A stretch of 58,355 nt of DNA from an uncultured Pseudomonas sp. (GTDB lineage: Bacteria > Pseudomonadota > Gammaproteobacteria > Pseudomonadales > Pseudomonadaceae): the NCBI RefSeq assembly GCF_946886105.1, contig NZ_CAMPHV010000035.1, positions 1 to 58,355 on the forward strand, written 5' to 3'. Each line of letters starts with the position of its first letter. Position 1 is the stretch's first letter. Shown one piece after another: positions 1 through 8,092 of the stretch. The notes under the pieces were generated by a model. That model was not told the origin of the DNA. It did not search any database and was given only the letters and a program-made list of their open reading frames with translations. The translations under genes and the position numbers were made by a program.

Positions 1-76
1 GCCTGGCGAGATTTTTCGCGGCAACGCGGCTTGCGCTGAAACGGCAACAGACCCTGTCAGTAGGACTCAACCCTGA
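1..76 (+). other. Probable 3' end of the preceding alginate gene (algJ), frame unresolved
   Basis: The first bases precede algF and, by the conserved order algI-algJ-algF-algA, should hold the 3' end of algJ. Frame 1 reads a short tail ending in TGA at 37-39; frame 2 reads to TGA at 74-76. Neither tail is long enough to recognise, so the exact stop is left open. The algJ identity is inferred from synteny only. Confidence 0.3.
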
Positions 77-132
77 AAGCGCCTCACCGGGCACCAATGG
101 ATTTATTTTCGAAGCACCATGGAGCAATCACC

Positions 133-777
133 ATGTACAACCTTTCTCTCCGCAGTTGGATCTCGTCTGTTTGCGCGCTCACCCTGGCCACCGCGGCGCT
201 GCAGGCACAGGCTAACGAAGCGGCGCTGTACGCGCCGATCGCGCCTAAGGGCTCGGCCTTCATTCGTGCCTACAACGCCGGCAACAGCGAAGTGAACGTC
301 AGCGTCGGCAATACCGATCTCAACGGCATCGCGCCGCTCGCCTCGAGCGATTTCAGCTTTCTCCCGGCGGGCAACTACAGCGCCGATGTCGGCGGCGACG
401 TGTTGTCGGTAAAACTGGATGCCGACAGTTACTACACCCTGGTCAGCCAGGCCGGCGAGAAGCCGCAGCTGGTCGAAGAAGCGCCCTTCGAGAACAAGCG
501 CAAAGCCATGCTGCGGGTGCAGAACCTCAGCGACAGCAAGCTCAGCTTGAAAACCGCCGACGGCAAGGCCGTGGTGGTCGAAGACGTGGCGCCCGACGCC
601 CACGGCGAGCGCGAGGTCAACCCGGTCAAGGTCAGCCTGGCGCTGTTCCAGGGCGATAAGAAAGTCAGCGACCTCAAACCCGTGGCCTTGGCCCGCGGCG
701 AGTTGGTCTGCCTGTATGTCACCGGCAGCGGCAACGAACTGTCGCCGGTCTGGGTCAAGCGCCCCGCCACCGATTGA
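133..777 (+). CDS. algF: AlgF, alginate O-acetylation periplasmic protein
   Basis: Periplasmic adaptor of the alginate O-acetylation machinery (AlgI, AlgJ, AlgF, AlgX), which acetylates mannuronate residues during polymer export. The product is 214 residues, the usual AlgF size. It starts with a Sec signal peptide of about 27 residues ending ALQAQA before NEAAL. The mature part is a small beta-rich domain with the AlgF-like YAPIAPKGSAF start. I chose the ATG at 133 rather than the one at 97 because GGAG lies 8 bases ahead of it and the signal peptide then begins properly. It is followed 190 bases downstream by algA, as in other pseudomonads. Confidence 0.93.
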   Translation: MYNLSLRSWISSVCALTLATAALQAQANEAALYAPIAPKGSAFIRAYNAGNSEVNVSVGNTDLNGIAPLASSDFSFLPAGNYSADVGGDVLSVKLDADSYYTLVSQAGEKPQLVEEAPFENKRKAMLRVQNLSDSKLSLKTADGKAVVVEDVAPDAHGEREVNPVKVSLALFQGDKKVSDLKPVALARGELVCLYVTGSGNELSPVWVKRPATD

Positions 778-967
778 AATAACCGCCACAACAGCGAAGA
801 CCGACGTCAGATCGGCAGCATAAAAAAACAGGGCGCCGTCGTTATCAAGGCGCCTTTGGAGAAGTTCCCCTCTGCTCCGTTGCACCAGGAGCATGGCCGT
901 AAGCGCGTCCCGCACAACGCCGGGATACATCCAAATCAGAATGCATGAACGCTTCAGGAGAACACAC

Positions 968-2407
968 ATGATCCCAGTAATACTTTCCGGCGGTAGCGGT
1001 TCGCGACTTTGGCCTTTGTCGCGCAAACAGTACCCCAAGCAGTTCCTCGCATTGACCGGCGACGACACCCTGTTCCAGCAAACCATCAAGCGTCTGACCT
1101 TCGAAGGCATGCAGGCGCCGGTGCTGGTATGCAACAAGGAGCACCGCTTCATCATCAACGACCAGCTGAAAGCCCAGAAACTCGCTTCGCAGGCGCTGAT
1201 CCTAGAGCCCTTCGGCCGCAATACCGCCCCCGCGGTGGCCATCGCCGCCCTGCAACTGGTCGCTCAAGGCCGCGATGAGCTGCTGCTGATCCTGCCGGCC
1301 GACCACGTGCTGGAAGACCAGAAAGCCTTCCAACGCGCCCTGGCCTTGGCCACCCTCGCCGCCGAACGGGGTGAGATGGTGCTGTTCGGCATCCCCGCGC
1401 TGCGCCCGGAAACCGGTTACGGCTATATCAAAGCCAGGGCCGATAAAGTGCTTCCCGACGGCGTCACCCGCGTTCAGGAATTCGTCGAGAAACCCGATGA
1501 AGCGCGCGCGCAACAGTTCGTCGAATCAGGCGATTATTTCTGGAACAGCGGCATGTTCCTGTTCCGCGCCAGCCGTTACCTCGAAGAGCTGCAACGCCAC
1601 GAACCGGATATCTACGACACCTGCCTGCTGGCCCTGGAGCGCAGCTCCCTGGACGGCGACACCATCAATATCGATGCGCCGACGTTCGCCTGCTGCCCGG
1701 ACAACTCCATCGACTACGCGGTGATGGAGAAAACCACCCGCGCCTGCGTGGTGCCGCTGACCGCCGGCTGGAACGACGTTGGCAGCTGGTCGTCGATCTG
1801 GGACGTGCACGAGAAGGACGCCAACGGCAATGTCACCAAGGGCGACGTGGTGGTGCACGACAGCCGCAATTGCCTGGTGCACGGCAACGGCAAACTGGTC
1901 TCGGTGATCGGCCTGGACGATATCGTCGTGGTGGAAACCAAGGACGCCATGATGATCGCCCACCGCGACCATGTGCAGGACGTGAAGAAGGTGGTCAACA
2001 CCCTCGACAGCCAGGGCCGCAGCGAAACCCAGAACCATTGCCAGGTGTTCCGCCCGTGGGGCTCCTACGACTCGGTGGACATGGGCGGGCGTTTCCAGGT
2101 CAAGCACATCACGGTCAACCCGGGGGCGACGCTGTCCTTGCAGATGCACCATCACCGCGCCGAGCACTGGATAGTGGTCAGCGGCACCGCCGAGGTAACG
2201 TGCGACGACAAGGTGTTCCTGCTCACCGAGAATCAGTCGACCTACATCCCCATGACCTCGGTGCACCGCCTGAGCAACCCCGGCAAGATCCCCCTGGAGA
2301 TCATCGAAGTGCAGTCCGGTAGCTACCTGGGCGAAGACGATATCGAGCGTCTCGAAGACGTCTACGGCCGCAGCAAGGCCGAGCCGCTCAAGCTCGCCGC
2401 CGGTTGA
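968..2407 (+). CDS. algA: AlgA, bifunctional mannose-6-phosphate isomerase / mannose-1-phosphate guanylyltransferase
   Basis: Makes GDP-mannose for alginate. The type II phosphomannose isomerase half converts fructose-6-P to mannose-6-P and the nucleotidyltransferase half turns mannose-1-P and GTP into GDP-mannose. The 479-residue length matches the family (about 480). The N-terminal pyrophosphorylase signature GGSGSRLWPLSRKQYPKQF starts at residue 8, FVEKPD follows near residue 175, and the C-terminal cupin carries the zinc motif QMHHHRAEHW from residue 392. The ATG at 968 with AGGAG upstream is preferred to a longer ORF beginning at 893. Last gene of the alginate operon. Confidence 0.96.
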   Translation: MIPVILSGGSGSRLWPLSRKQYPKQFLALTGDDTLFQQTIKRLTFEGMQAPVLVCNKEHRFIINDQLKAQKLASQALILEPFGRNTAPAVAIAALQLVAQGRDELLLILPADHVLEDQKAFQRALALATLAAERGEMVLFGIPALRPETGYGYIKARADKVLPDGVTRVQEFVEKPDEARAQQFVESGDYFWNSGMFLFRASRYLEELQRHEPDIYDTCLLALERSSLDGDTINIDAPTFACCPDNSIDYAVMEKTTRACVVPLTAGWNDVGSWSSIWDVHEKDANGNVTKGDVVVHDSRNCLVHGNGKLVSVIGLDDIVVVETKDAMMIAHRDHVQDVKKVVNTLDSQGRSETQNHCQVFRPWGSYDSVDMGGRFQVKHITVNPGATLSLQMHHHRAEHWIVVSGTAEVTCDDKVFLLTENQSTYIPMTSVHRLSNPGKIPLEIIEVQSGSYLGEDDIERLEDVYGRSKAEPLKLAAG

Positions 2408-2418
2408 ACCGCATCCCC

Positions 2419-2442
2419 TGCGCCCTCCTTGCCGGGGGCGCA
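2419..2442 (+). terminator. Hairpin after algA, possible end of the alginate transcript
   Basis: TGCGCCC (2419-2425) pairs with GGGCGCA (2436-2442), 12 bases after the algA stop. There is no U tract, so this could be a Rho-associated or RNA-protecting hairpin rather than a true intrinsic terminator. Confidence 0.35.
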
Positions 2443-2482
2443 GCGGGACCGAGACATATGCTCCGCCCTGCGACCTTGTGTA

Positions 2483-2503
2483 GGATAAACCCCCTGTTTA
2501 TCC
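2483..2503. promoter_or_regulatory. Perfect 8-bp hairpin ahead of the 2523 gene
   Basis: GGATAAAC (2483-2490) and GTTTATCC (2496-2503) form a perfect 8-bp inverted repeat with a 5-base spacer, 19 bases before the ATG at 2523. It may be an operator or a 5'-leader hairpin; no family is recognised. Confidence 0.35.
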
Positions 2504-2522
2504 ACCTGGGTCCGTTCCAGCC

Positions 2523-2987
2523 ATGCTATTCGGCGCAATCCTGGTATTGAGTTGGCTGATCCTGCTGATCCGCTACCCCGCTAAAGCCCTGCCCATTTCC
2601 CTCGCCGCCGTGCTCGGCCTCGGGCTGGTGGCCGCCTGGGTGCTCTGGCAGGAAGGCCGCGAGAATCGCGATCTCAGCCACCTGCAACTGCGCATCGACT
2701 ATGCCCCGCAACGCTGCCCGGCCGACCGTCCGCTGGCGCTCACCCTGCGCAACGGCAGCGATGCCGCCTTGCAGGAGCTGCGTTGGCGGATCGCCGCCTA
2801 CCGTCCCGGCGAACATATCAATCTGGCCGAACGCCTCTACGAATCGCCGCGCTACAGTGGCCCCGGCGATCTGCTGCCCGGCGCCACCTGGGAAACCTGC
2901 CTGCCTCTGCCGACGCTGCGCAGCGGCTACCGCGCCAGCAGCCTGGAGTTTCGCGCGGAAGATCTGCAAGGCCGCTTCAGTCATTAA
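2523..2987 (+). CDS. Small membrane-anchored protein of unknown function
   Basis: A 154-residue protein with two hydrophobic segments at the N-terminus (about residues 2-18 and 22-42) and then a soluble domain of about 110 residues. The soluble part looks like a beta-sandwich of immunoglobulin-like type (alternating hydrophobic strands; two cysteines, in RCPAD and ETCLP, could form a disulfide). By topology the domain is probably periplasmic. I do not recognise a named family with certainty; similar short proteins occur in Pseudomonas genomes. It stops 27 bases before the SDR gene, so the two may be co-transcribed. Confidence 0.7.
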   Translation: MLFGAILVLSWLILLIRYPAKALPISLAAVLGLGLVAAWVLWQEGRENRDLSHLQLRIDYAPQRCPADRPLALTLRNGSDAALQELRWRIAAYRPGEHINLAERLYESPRYSGPGDLLPGATWETCLPLPTLRSGYRASSLEFRAEDLQGRFSH

Positions 2988-3014
2988 AATCTGACCCCGC
3001 ACAAGGATGCCCGC

Positions 3015-3845
3015 ATGTCCCAGCCCACCGCCCTGATCACCGGATGTTCCAGCGGCATCGGTCGCGCCCTCGCCGAGGTCTTCCAACAGGCCGGTTACCG
3101 GGTCTGGGCCACCGCGCGCAAAGCCGAAGACCTGGCCGCCTTGCAGGCCGCGGGCTTCGACGCCGTGCAACTGGATGTCAACGATGGCCAGGCCCTGGGC
3201 CAGTTGGCCGAACGCCTGGCCACGGAAATCGGCGGTCTCGATGTGCTGATCAACAATGCCGGCTACGGCGCCATGGGCCCGTTGCTCGACGGCGGCGTGG
3301 AAGCCATGCGCCGGCAATTCGAAACCAACGTGTTCTCGATTGTCGGCGTCACCCGCGCGATGTTCCCGCTGCTGCGACGCAACAAGGGTCTGGTGGTGAA
3401 TATCGGCAGCGTCTCGGGCGTGCTGGTCACCCCATTCGCCGGCGCCTACTGCGCCTCCAAGGCCGCGGTGCACGCGCTCAGCGACGCCCTGCGCCTGGAG
3501 CTGGCGCCCTTCGCCATCGCAGTCATGGAAGTGCAACCCGGCGCCATCGCCTCGAGTTTCGGCGCCAACGCCAGCCGCGAAGCCGAACAATTGATCGACG
3601 AAGCCTCGCCCTGGTGGCCGATCCGCGAGGGCATCCGCGCCCGCGCCAACGCCTCCCAGGACAACCCCACGCCCGTCACCCACTTCGCCCGCAACCTGCT
3701 GGCCGCCGTGCAGGAGCGCAAGCGCCCCACCCTGCTACGCTTGGGCAACGGTAGCCGCAGCATGCCGCTGATCGCCGCACTGGTGCCCAGACGCCTGCTC
3801 GATGCCGTGCTGCAGAAGCGCTTCGGTTTGAACCGCAGCCTTTGA
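3015..3845 (+). CDS. Short-chain dehydrogenase/reductase (SDR family)
   Basis: A classical SDR of 276 residues. The cofactor motif TGCSSGIG is at residues 9-16, NNAG follows near residue 79, and the catalytic pair Tyr145/Lys149 is in YCASK with a Ser upstream in IGSVSG. Classical SDRs oxidise or reduce hydroxyl/keto groups with NAD(P)(H); the substrate cannot be read from the sequence. A C-terminal extension of about 30 residues ending KRFGLNRSL is typical of the retinol-dehydrogenase-like subgroup. The upstream membrane protein and the downstream small membrane protein are in the same direction with short gaps, which suggests an operon. Confidence 0.85.
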   Translation: MSQPTALITGCSSGIGRALAEVFQQAGYRVWATARKAEDLAALQAAGFDAVQLDVNDGQALGQLAERLATEIGGLDVLINNAGYGAMGPLLDGGVEAMRRQFETNVFSIVGVTRAMFPLLRRNKGLVVNIGSVSGVLVTPFAGAYCASKAAVHALSDALRLELAPFAIAVMEVQPGAIASSFGANASREAEQLIDEASPWWPIREGIRARANASQDNPTPVTHFARNLLAAVQERKRPTLLRLGNGSRSMPLIAALVPRRLLDAVLQKRFGLNRSL

Positions 3846-3869
3846 CCCCATAACGAAGCGAACCACGCC

Positions 3870-4247
3870 ATGCCCGACTCGATCCCGATGCACCGCCTGG
3901 CCTTGAGCGGGATAGTCGCGGCCGTGCTGCTCAACCTGCTGCTGCGCACCTTCGTCAAACTCGGCGGGGTCGTTACCACAGCCTTGATCGCCGCCAGCAT
4001 CGCCGCGTTTATGGCCTTGTGGTTCGCCTGGCGCCACCGCCGCGCCCCCACGGCGGGCGAACGCTGGCGCTTGCTCGGGCTCTATGGCGGCGGCTTGGCA
4101 CTGTTGTATATCGGTTTGCTGACAATGATGGCCCTGCAGGACGACCCCAGCCCCATGGGCCTGCTGATCTTCGCCCTGCATTACTTCAGTTACCCGTTCT
4201 TCGTCTGGCTGTTTTTTTCGCGGCACTTTCACAAAGGCCGGCAGTAG
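3870..4247 (+). CDS. Small polytopic membrane protein of unknown function
   Basis: 125 residues with four clear hydrophobic segments (about 10-30, 35-52, 70-90 and 98-117) separated by short basic or polar loops such as RHRRAPTAGER. Topology suggests an inner-membrane protein. No motif points to a function. It begins 24 bases after the SDR gene, so it is probably the last gene of that small operon, and it is followed by a cluster of palindromic repeats. Confidence 0.7.
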   Translation: MPDSIPMHRLALSGIVAAVLLNLLLRTFVKLGGVVTTALIAASIAAFMALWFAWRHRRAPTAGERWRLLGLYGGGLALLYIGLLTMMALQDDPSPMGLLIFALHYFSYPFFVWLFFSRHFHKGRQ

Positions 4248-4253
4248 GTTTCT

Positions 4254-4497
4254 GTAGCCCGGATGCAATCCGGGGAAAGGCGCTGCGGGCGACATCGCTC
4301 CCCGGATTGCATCCAGGTTACAAGGGTACCGTTAGCCCGTAGCCCGAATAAGCGCCAGCGCAATCCGGGGAGCGCTCGCCCTGCGATCGACTCCGGCGGG
4401 GCAATCCAATATTTGCGTCTATCGGGCCGGGTGTAATCCGGACAAAACTGCGCATGCACCACCGCTCCCGGATTGCGCCAAGGCTTATCCGGGCTGG
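4254..4497. repeat. Cluster of three GTAGCCCGGAT-type palindromic repeats
   Basis: The first unit (4254-4321) pairs GTAGCCCGGATGCAATCC with GGATTGCATCCAGGTTAC. A second, degenerate unit begins near 4339 (GTAGCCCGAATAAGCG, then CAATCCGGGG) and a third spans about 4423-4497 (ending GCTTATCCGGGCT). The cluster fills most of the 366 gene-free bases between the convergent genes at 3870 and 4615. Related copies lie at 17740, 31473, 47590 and 52025. These are REP/BIME-like extragenic palindromes and may end transcription or stabilise 3' ends. Confidence 0.8.
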
Positions 4498-4614
4498 TTG
4501 GCGCTCCGTAGGTTGGCGTTAGCGGCGATTAATTCGGTACAAGCCGCAACATCGCCATCAGCCGCCGCGTAACCCAACAAGGTCGTGATGCGTTGCGGGT
4601 GATCGGACAAGCCC

Positions 4615-5109
4615 TCAGGCATCGCGCCCATGGGCGGTAGCCGCCAACTGCGAGGTATCGACGCGCACGAACAGCGAATCGCCGACCGCGGTGAGCAGGT
4701 CGCCGGCATACAGCTCGCAGATCACCCGGGTCTTGCGCCCCACCTCGCCTTCGACCCACGCGCGCAGGGTCAGCGGCACGCCCATCGGCGTCGGCTTGAT
4801 GAACTTGATCCCGAGGTTGCCGGTCACGCAGTCGATGCGCGGCAGGCTGTCGGCGGCGCGATTCTCCGCGCGGTAGTGGTAGGCCATCGCCGTCCAGTTC
4901 GAGTGGCAATCGATCAGCATGGCGATCAGCCCGCCGTAGACCAGGTCGGGCCAGCCGCAATACTTGGCATCGGGCAGGTGTTCGGCGACCACCGACTGGC
5001 CATCCTCGGCCCAATGGCTCTTGATCTGCAGCCCATGATGGTTGCGGCTGCCGCAGCCGTAACAGACGCCTTCCGGCGCGGCCTGATCTTGCAGTGGGAG
5101 GTGGCTCAT
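4615..5109 (-). CDS. PaaI-type hotdog thioesterase
   Basis: A 164-residue single-hotdog protein of the PaaI/4HBT acyl-CoA thioesterase superfamily. The N-terminus has a CYGCGSRNHHGL segment, a common start for this subgroup, followed by the hotdog helix region around PDLVYGGLIAMLIDCHS. It probably hydrolyses a small aryl- or acyl-CoA; the substrate is unknown. The ATG at 5109 is chosen because AGGA lies 7 bases upstream and the CxGC segment follows closely; an ORF start at 5175 would add 22 unrelated residues. It is divergent from the zinc-dehydrogenase gene at 5378. Confidence 0.8.
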   Translation of the reverse strand: MSHLPLQDQAAPEGVCYGCGSRNHHGLQIKSHWAEDGQSVVAEHLPDAKYCGWPDLVYGGLIAMLIDCHSNWTAMAYHYRAENRAADSLPRIDCVTGNLGIKFIKPTPMGVPLTLRAWVEGEVGRKTRVICELYAGDLLTAVGDSLFVRVDTSQLAATAHGRDA

Positions 5110-5377
5110 TGCGCGGTCCTGTGAGTGAGTTCGAGTAAGTCTGCGGAGCGCAGAATATCGCCTCGCAACCCTCACTGCACGGCCTTCGACAGCGCCGCCC
5201 GCACGCCTCGGCAGTCGAAACGAACCCTTCTACTCAATCACATCAATAATGTTGACATGAATAAATTGACGTGAAAGTATCGACCCCTGCCCGCACTCCA
5301 CCGGCGCCATCGCAATGGCCGCATCACCCGCGGCGCAGCCTTCTACGGCAAGTAACCAACCGATTCGAGAGGATGTC

Positions 5378-6409
5378 ATGCAAGCATTGATGGTGGTGCG
5401 ACCTGGAAGCCTGGCCTGGGTGGAAACTCCGGCACCGGCCCTTACCTCCCCCGGCGGCGCGCTGGTACGTCCGATTGCCTCCGCCTCTTGCGACCTCGAT
5501 CGCCGCCTGATTGCTGGCAAGACGCCGTTCAAGCCACCTTTCGCCATCGGCCACGAATGCGTTGCCGAAGTGCTGGAAGTCGGCGCCGAGGTCCGCTCGT
5601 TGCGCCGCGGCGATTTGGTCTCGGTGCCCTGGAAAATCGCCTGCGGCCAATGCCGCCAATGCCTGGCGGGACGCTCCACGGCGTGCACCACGGTGAGCAA
5701 ATATGCCGCTTACGGAGTGCCGGCGGGCGGCCATTGGGGCGGATTGTTTTCCGAGATCGTCTACGTACCCTTCGCCGACGCCATGCTCGTAGCACTGCCG
5801 CCGGGCCTGGACCCGCAGGCCGTGGCGAGCGCCAGCGACAACCTCACCGACGCCTGGGTCGCGGCCAGCAAACCGCTGGCCGGTCGCGACGATGCGCGGG
5901 TGCTGGTGGTGGGCGGCACCGAAAGCCTCGGCATCCTGGCCGTGCAGATGGCCCATGTGGCAGGCGCCGCTCAGGTCGATTATCTGGATAACGACGACTA
6001 CCGCAGATCCCTGGCCGAACGCAGCGGTGCGCAGGTGGAGATCGGCTTCGACAGCGATCTCGACGAGCGTTATGACGTGGTGATTGCCGCCACGCGGGAT
6101 CACGCCGCCCTGCACAAGGGCCTGCTGGGGTTGGCGCCGGGCGGCCATTGTTCGTGCATCGGCATCATGTTCGAGGAGCCGAGCATTCCCCTGTTTCAGC
6201 TGTACATGCGCGACGTGACCCTGTCGGTCGGCGCCTGCAGCGTTCGAAACCATATCCCCCGGGTACTCGATATCGTCCACCAGGGCCATTGCGACCCGAT
6301 GCTGGTCAGCCCGCAGATCGTCACACCGCAGGACGCGCCCGAGGCGCTGATCCAACCGTTGGCCAAATGCGTGATGGTGCGCCCGCGCATCACCAGCAAC
6401 CCCAACTGA
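5378..6409 (+). CDS. Zinc-dependent medium-chain alcohol dehydrogenase family protein
   Basis: 343 residues of the MDR family: a GroES-like N-terminal domain with the zinc-site segment IGHECVAEV and the structural-zinc loop CGQCRQCLAGRSTAC, followed by a Rossmann domain beginning at VLVVGG. The usual catalytic Cys position is present (ASCDLDRR). The cofactor motif GGTESLG departs from the usual GxGxxG, so NAD(P) binding could be unusual. It probably oxidises an alcohol or reduces an aldehyde. The ATG at 5378 has GAGAGG upstream; the longer frame from 5315 lacks a good site. It is followed by GST and thioesterase genes in the same direction, suggesting a detoxification operon. Confidence 0.85.
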   Translation: MQALMVVRPGSLAWVETPAPALTSPGGALVRPIASASCDLDRRLIAGKTPFKPPFAIGHECVAEVLEVGAEVRSLRRGDLVSVPWKIACGQCRQCLAGRSTACTTVSKYAAYGVPAGGHWGGLFSEIVYVPFADAMLVALPPGLDPQAVASASDNLTDAWVAASKPLAGRDDARVLVVGGTESLGILAVQMAHVAGAAQVDYLDNDDYRRSLAERSGAQVEIGFDSDLDERYDVVIAATRDHAALHKGLLGLAPGGHCSCIGIMFEEPSIPLFQLYMRDVTLSVGACSVRNHIPRVLDIVHQGHCDPMLVSPQIVTPQDAPEALIQPLAKCVMVRPRITSNPN

Positions 6410-6426
6410 CCCACGAGAGCCCCTGA

Positions 6427-7032
6427 ATGAAACTGATCCATGCCCCCGCCTCACCCTTCGCACGCAAAGTGCGGGTGTTCGCCCGCGAAGCCAACTTGCT
6501 GGACGCGCTCGAACTCGTGCCCACCGCCGTGCTGCCGACCCAGCGCAACCCGCAGGTGGAGGTACACAACCCGCTCGGCAAGATCCCCGTGCTACTCACC
6601 GGGCAAGGCGAGGCGCTGTACGACAGCCGGGTGATCTGCGAATACCTCGATAGTCTCGCGGCCACCTCGTTATTCGCCCCGCTTGGCCAGTCGCGCTGGC
6701 ACCTCCTGACGATCGCGGCGCTGGCCGACGGCGTAATGGATGCGGCCTTGCTGGTGCGCTACGAAGATGCGGTTCGCCCCCAAGAACAGCAATGGTCGAA
6801 CTGGCGCAACGGCCAGACCGGCAAAATCGAGCGAGCCCTGGATGCCCTGGAAAAAGCCGGCGAGCCGCTGGAAGGCGAGCCGAACATCGCCCAGATCGGC
6901 GTCGCCTGTGCGCTGGGTTATCTGGACTTCCGCCTGGCGGAGCTCGATTGGCGAAACCAGCGGCCCGCTTTACAGGCGTTCTACGAGCGCTTTTGCGCAC
7001 GCGAATCCATGCGCGAATCGGCGCCGGCCTGA
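6427..7032 (+). CDS. Glutathione S-transferase family protein
   Basis: 201 residues with an N-terminal thioredoxin-like domain (MKLIHAPASPFARKVRVF; the SPFARKV motif marks the GSH site) and an all-helical C-terminal domain. The segment LGKIPVLLTGQG contains the cis-Pro, and DSRVICEYL is the usual GSH-gamma-glutamyl contact. It conjugates glutathione to electrophiles or reduces them; substrate unknown. It starts 17 bases after the dehydrogenase gene and 40 bases before the thioesterase gene, so the three are probably expressed together. Confidence 0.9.
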   Translation: MKLIHAPASPFARKVRVFAREANLLDALELVPTAVLPTQRNPQVEVHNPLGKIPVLLTGQGEALYDSRVICEYLDSLAATSLFAPLGQSRWHLLTIAALADGVMDAALLVRYEDAVRPQEQQWSNWRNGQTGKIERALDALEKAGEPLEGEPNIAQIGVACALGYLDFRLAELDWRNQRPALQAFYERFCARESMRESAPA

Positions 7033-7072
7033 CGGATACCGACTCATTCCACTTTTCCCACAGGACACACCT

Positions 7073-7513
7073 ATGACCGCCGATACGCCCCCGTCACCCT
7101 CTGGCCTGATCATGCTGCAACAGCTGGTCGAGTCACGCAGCCATGGCTCGTCCATCGGCGAAACCATGGGCATGATCGCCGTGGCGGTGGAGGCTGGACG
7201 CATCGAGATCGAAGCACGGCCCGACGCTCGTCATCTCAATCCGCTGGGCATGGTGCATGGCGGGTTTGCCGCGACCTGCCTGGACGGAGCAGCGGCGCTG
7301 GCCTTGTTCTCCACCCTGGAAGCCACCACCCCCTATGCCACGGTCGACCTGAACGTGAAGTACCTGCGACCGCTCAAGGCCGGGGCCGTGTTCAGTGCAC
7401 GCGGTTGGCTGGTGGAGCGAACCCGCAGCCTGGCCATTTGCGATGCGGAGATACGCGACGCCGACGGCAAACTTTACGCCAGGGCGACGGCGACACTGAT
7501 GGTGACGAGCTGA
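7073..7513 (+). CDS. PaaI family hotdog thioesterase
   Basis: A 146-residue hotdog-fold protein. The PaaI-type active-site segment HLNPLGMVHGGFAATCLDGA is visible, with Asn/His/Gly/Asp in the expected positions. The family hydrolyses (aryl)acyl-CoA thioesters. The ATG at 7073 has AGGA about nine bases upstream. It is the third gene of the dehydrogenase-GST-thioesterase run and faces a MarR-type regulator that ends 6 bases away, which suggests this set is the regulated unit. Confidence 0.88.
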   Translation: MTADTPPSPSGLIMLQQLVESRSHGSSIGETMGMIAVAVEAGRIEIEARPDARHLNPLGMVHGGFAATCLDGAAALALFSTLEATTPYATVDLNVKYLRPLKAGAVFSARGWLVERTRSLAICDAEIRDADGKLYARATATLMVTS

Positions 7514-7519
7514 GCCGCC

Positions 7520-7987
7520 TCAGTTGAGCCGCTCGGCCAGGGCCTGCATGACCTGGTACCAGGCTTCCTGCCCTTCCGCCGATACGCTCTGCAACGCCTC
7601 GCCGATCGCATTGCGCTCGTGCAGCGTGGCCTGGCGTTCGATCTCCGCACCGCTCGGTGTGAGCGTCAAACACTTGTAACGGTGGCGCTCGGGATCGCGG
7701 GTGTGCAGCACATGCCCCTGGTTAGCCAATACCGTCAATGGCCGATGCAGCGCCTGCTTGCTGATGCCCAGGGTCGCGGCCAACTCGCCGACTGTAATGT
7801 TCTGCGCCCGGGCAATCACGTACAGCACGCGATGGTGCATCCGTGAAAGCCCCTGGGTTTCCAGATAGCGGTCCGCCTCCACGGTTAGCCCGCGAAAGCC
7901 GAAATGCAGCAGTTCCAGCGCCGAATCCAATTCATGCAATGCAGTCATGCGCGCGGAAGCCGCATTTATCTTCCGATTGATCACCAT
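7520..7987 (-). CDS. MarR family transcriptional regulator
   Basis: A 155-residue winged-helix regulator. The recognition-helix region (ITVGELAATLGISKQALHRPL) and the wing (HTRDPERHRYKCLTLT) match the MarR pattern, flanked by N- and C-terminal dimerisation helices. MarR proteins usually repress detoxification or efflux genes and respond to phenolic ligands. It is convergent with the dehydrogenase-GST-thioesterase genes and co-oriented with the EamA transporter upstream. The ATG at 7987 has a GGGGGG purine run in front; an internal ATG at 7948 is also possible. Confidence 0.85.
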   Translation of the reverse strand: MVINRKINAASARMTALHELDSALELLHFGFRGLTVEADRYLETQGLSRMHHRVLYVIARAQNITVGELAATLGISKQALHRPLTVLANQGHVLHTRDPERHRYKCLTLTPSGAEIERQATLHERNAIGEALQSVSAEGQEAWYQVMQALAERLN

Positions 7988-8092
7988 ACAACGCCCCCCG
8001 GATACCAAGGCCTGGATGCTAAAGCCGCCAGCCAGCCCGGTAAACCTCAATGCGCGCACGCGGGGAGGTATTGCTAAGGCGCTGTTCCGCGG

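Noticed and set aside
103..1242. Long minus-strand open frame over algF/algA
   Set aside because: It is antisense to two clearly recognised alginate genes, has no recognisable product and reflects high GC at third positions.
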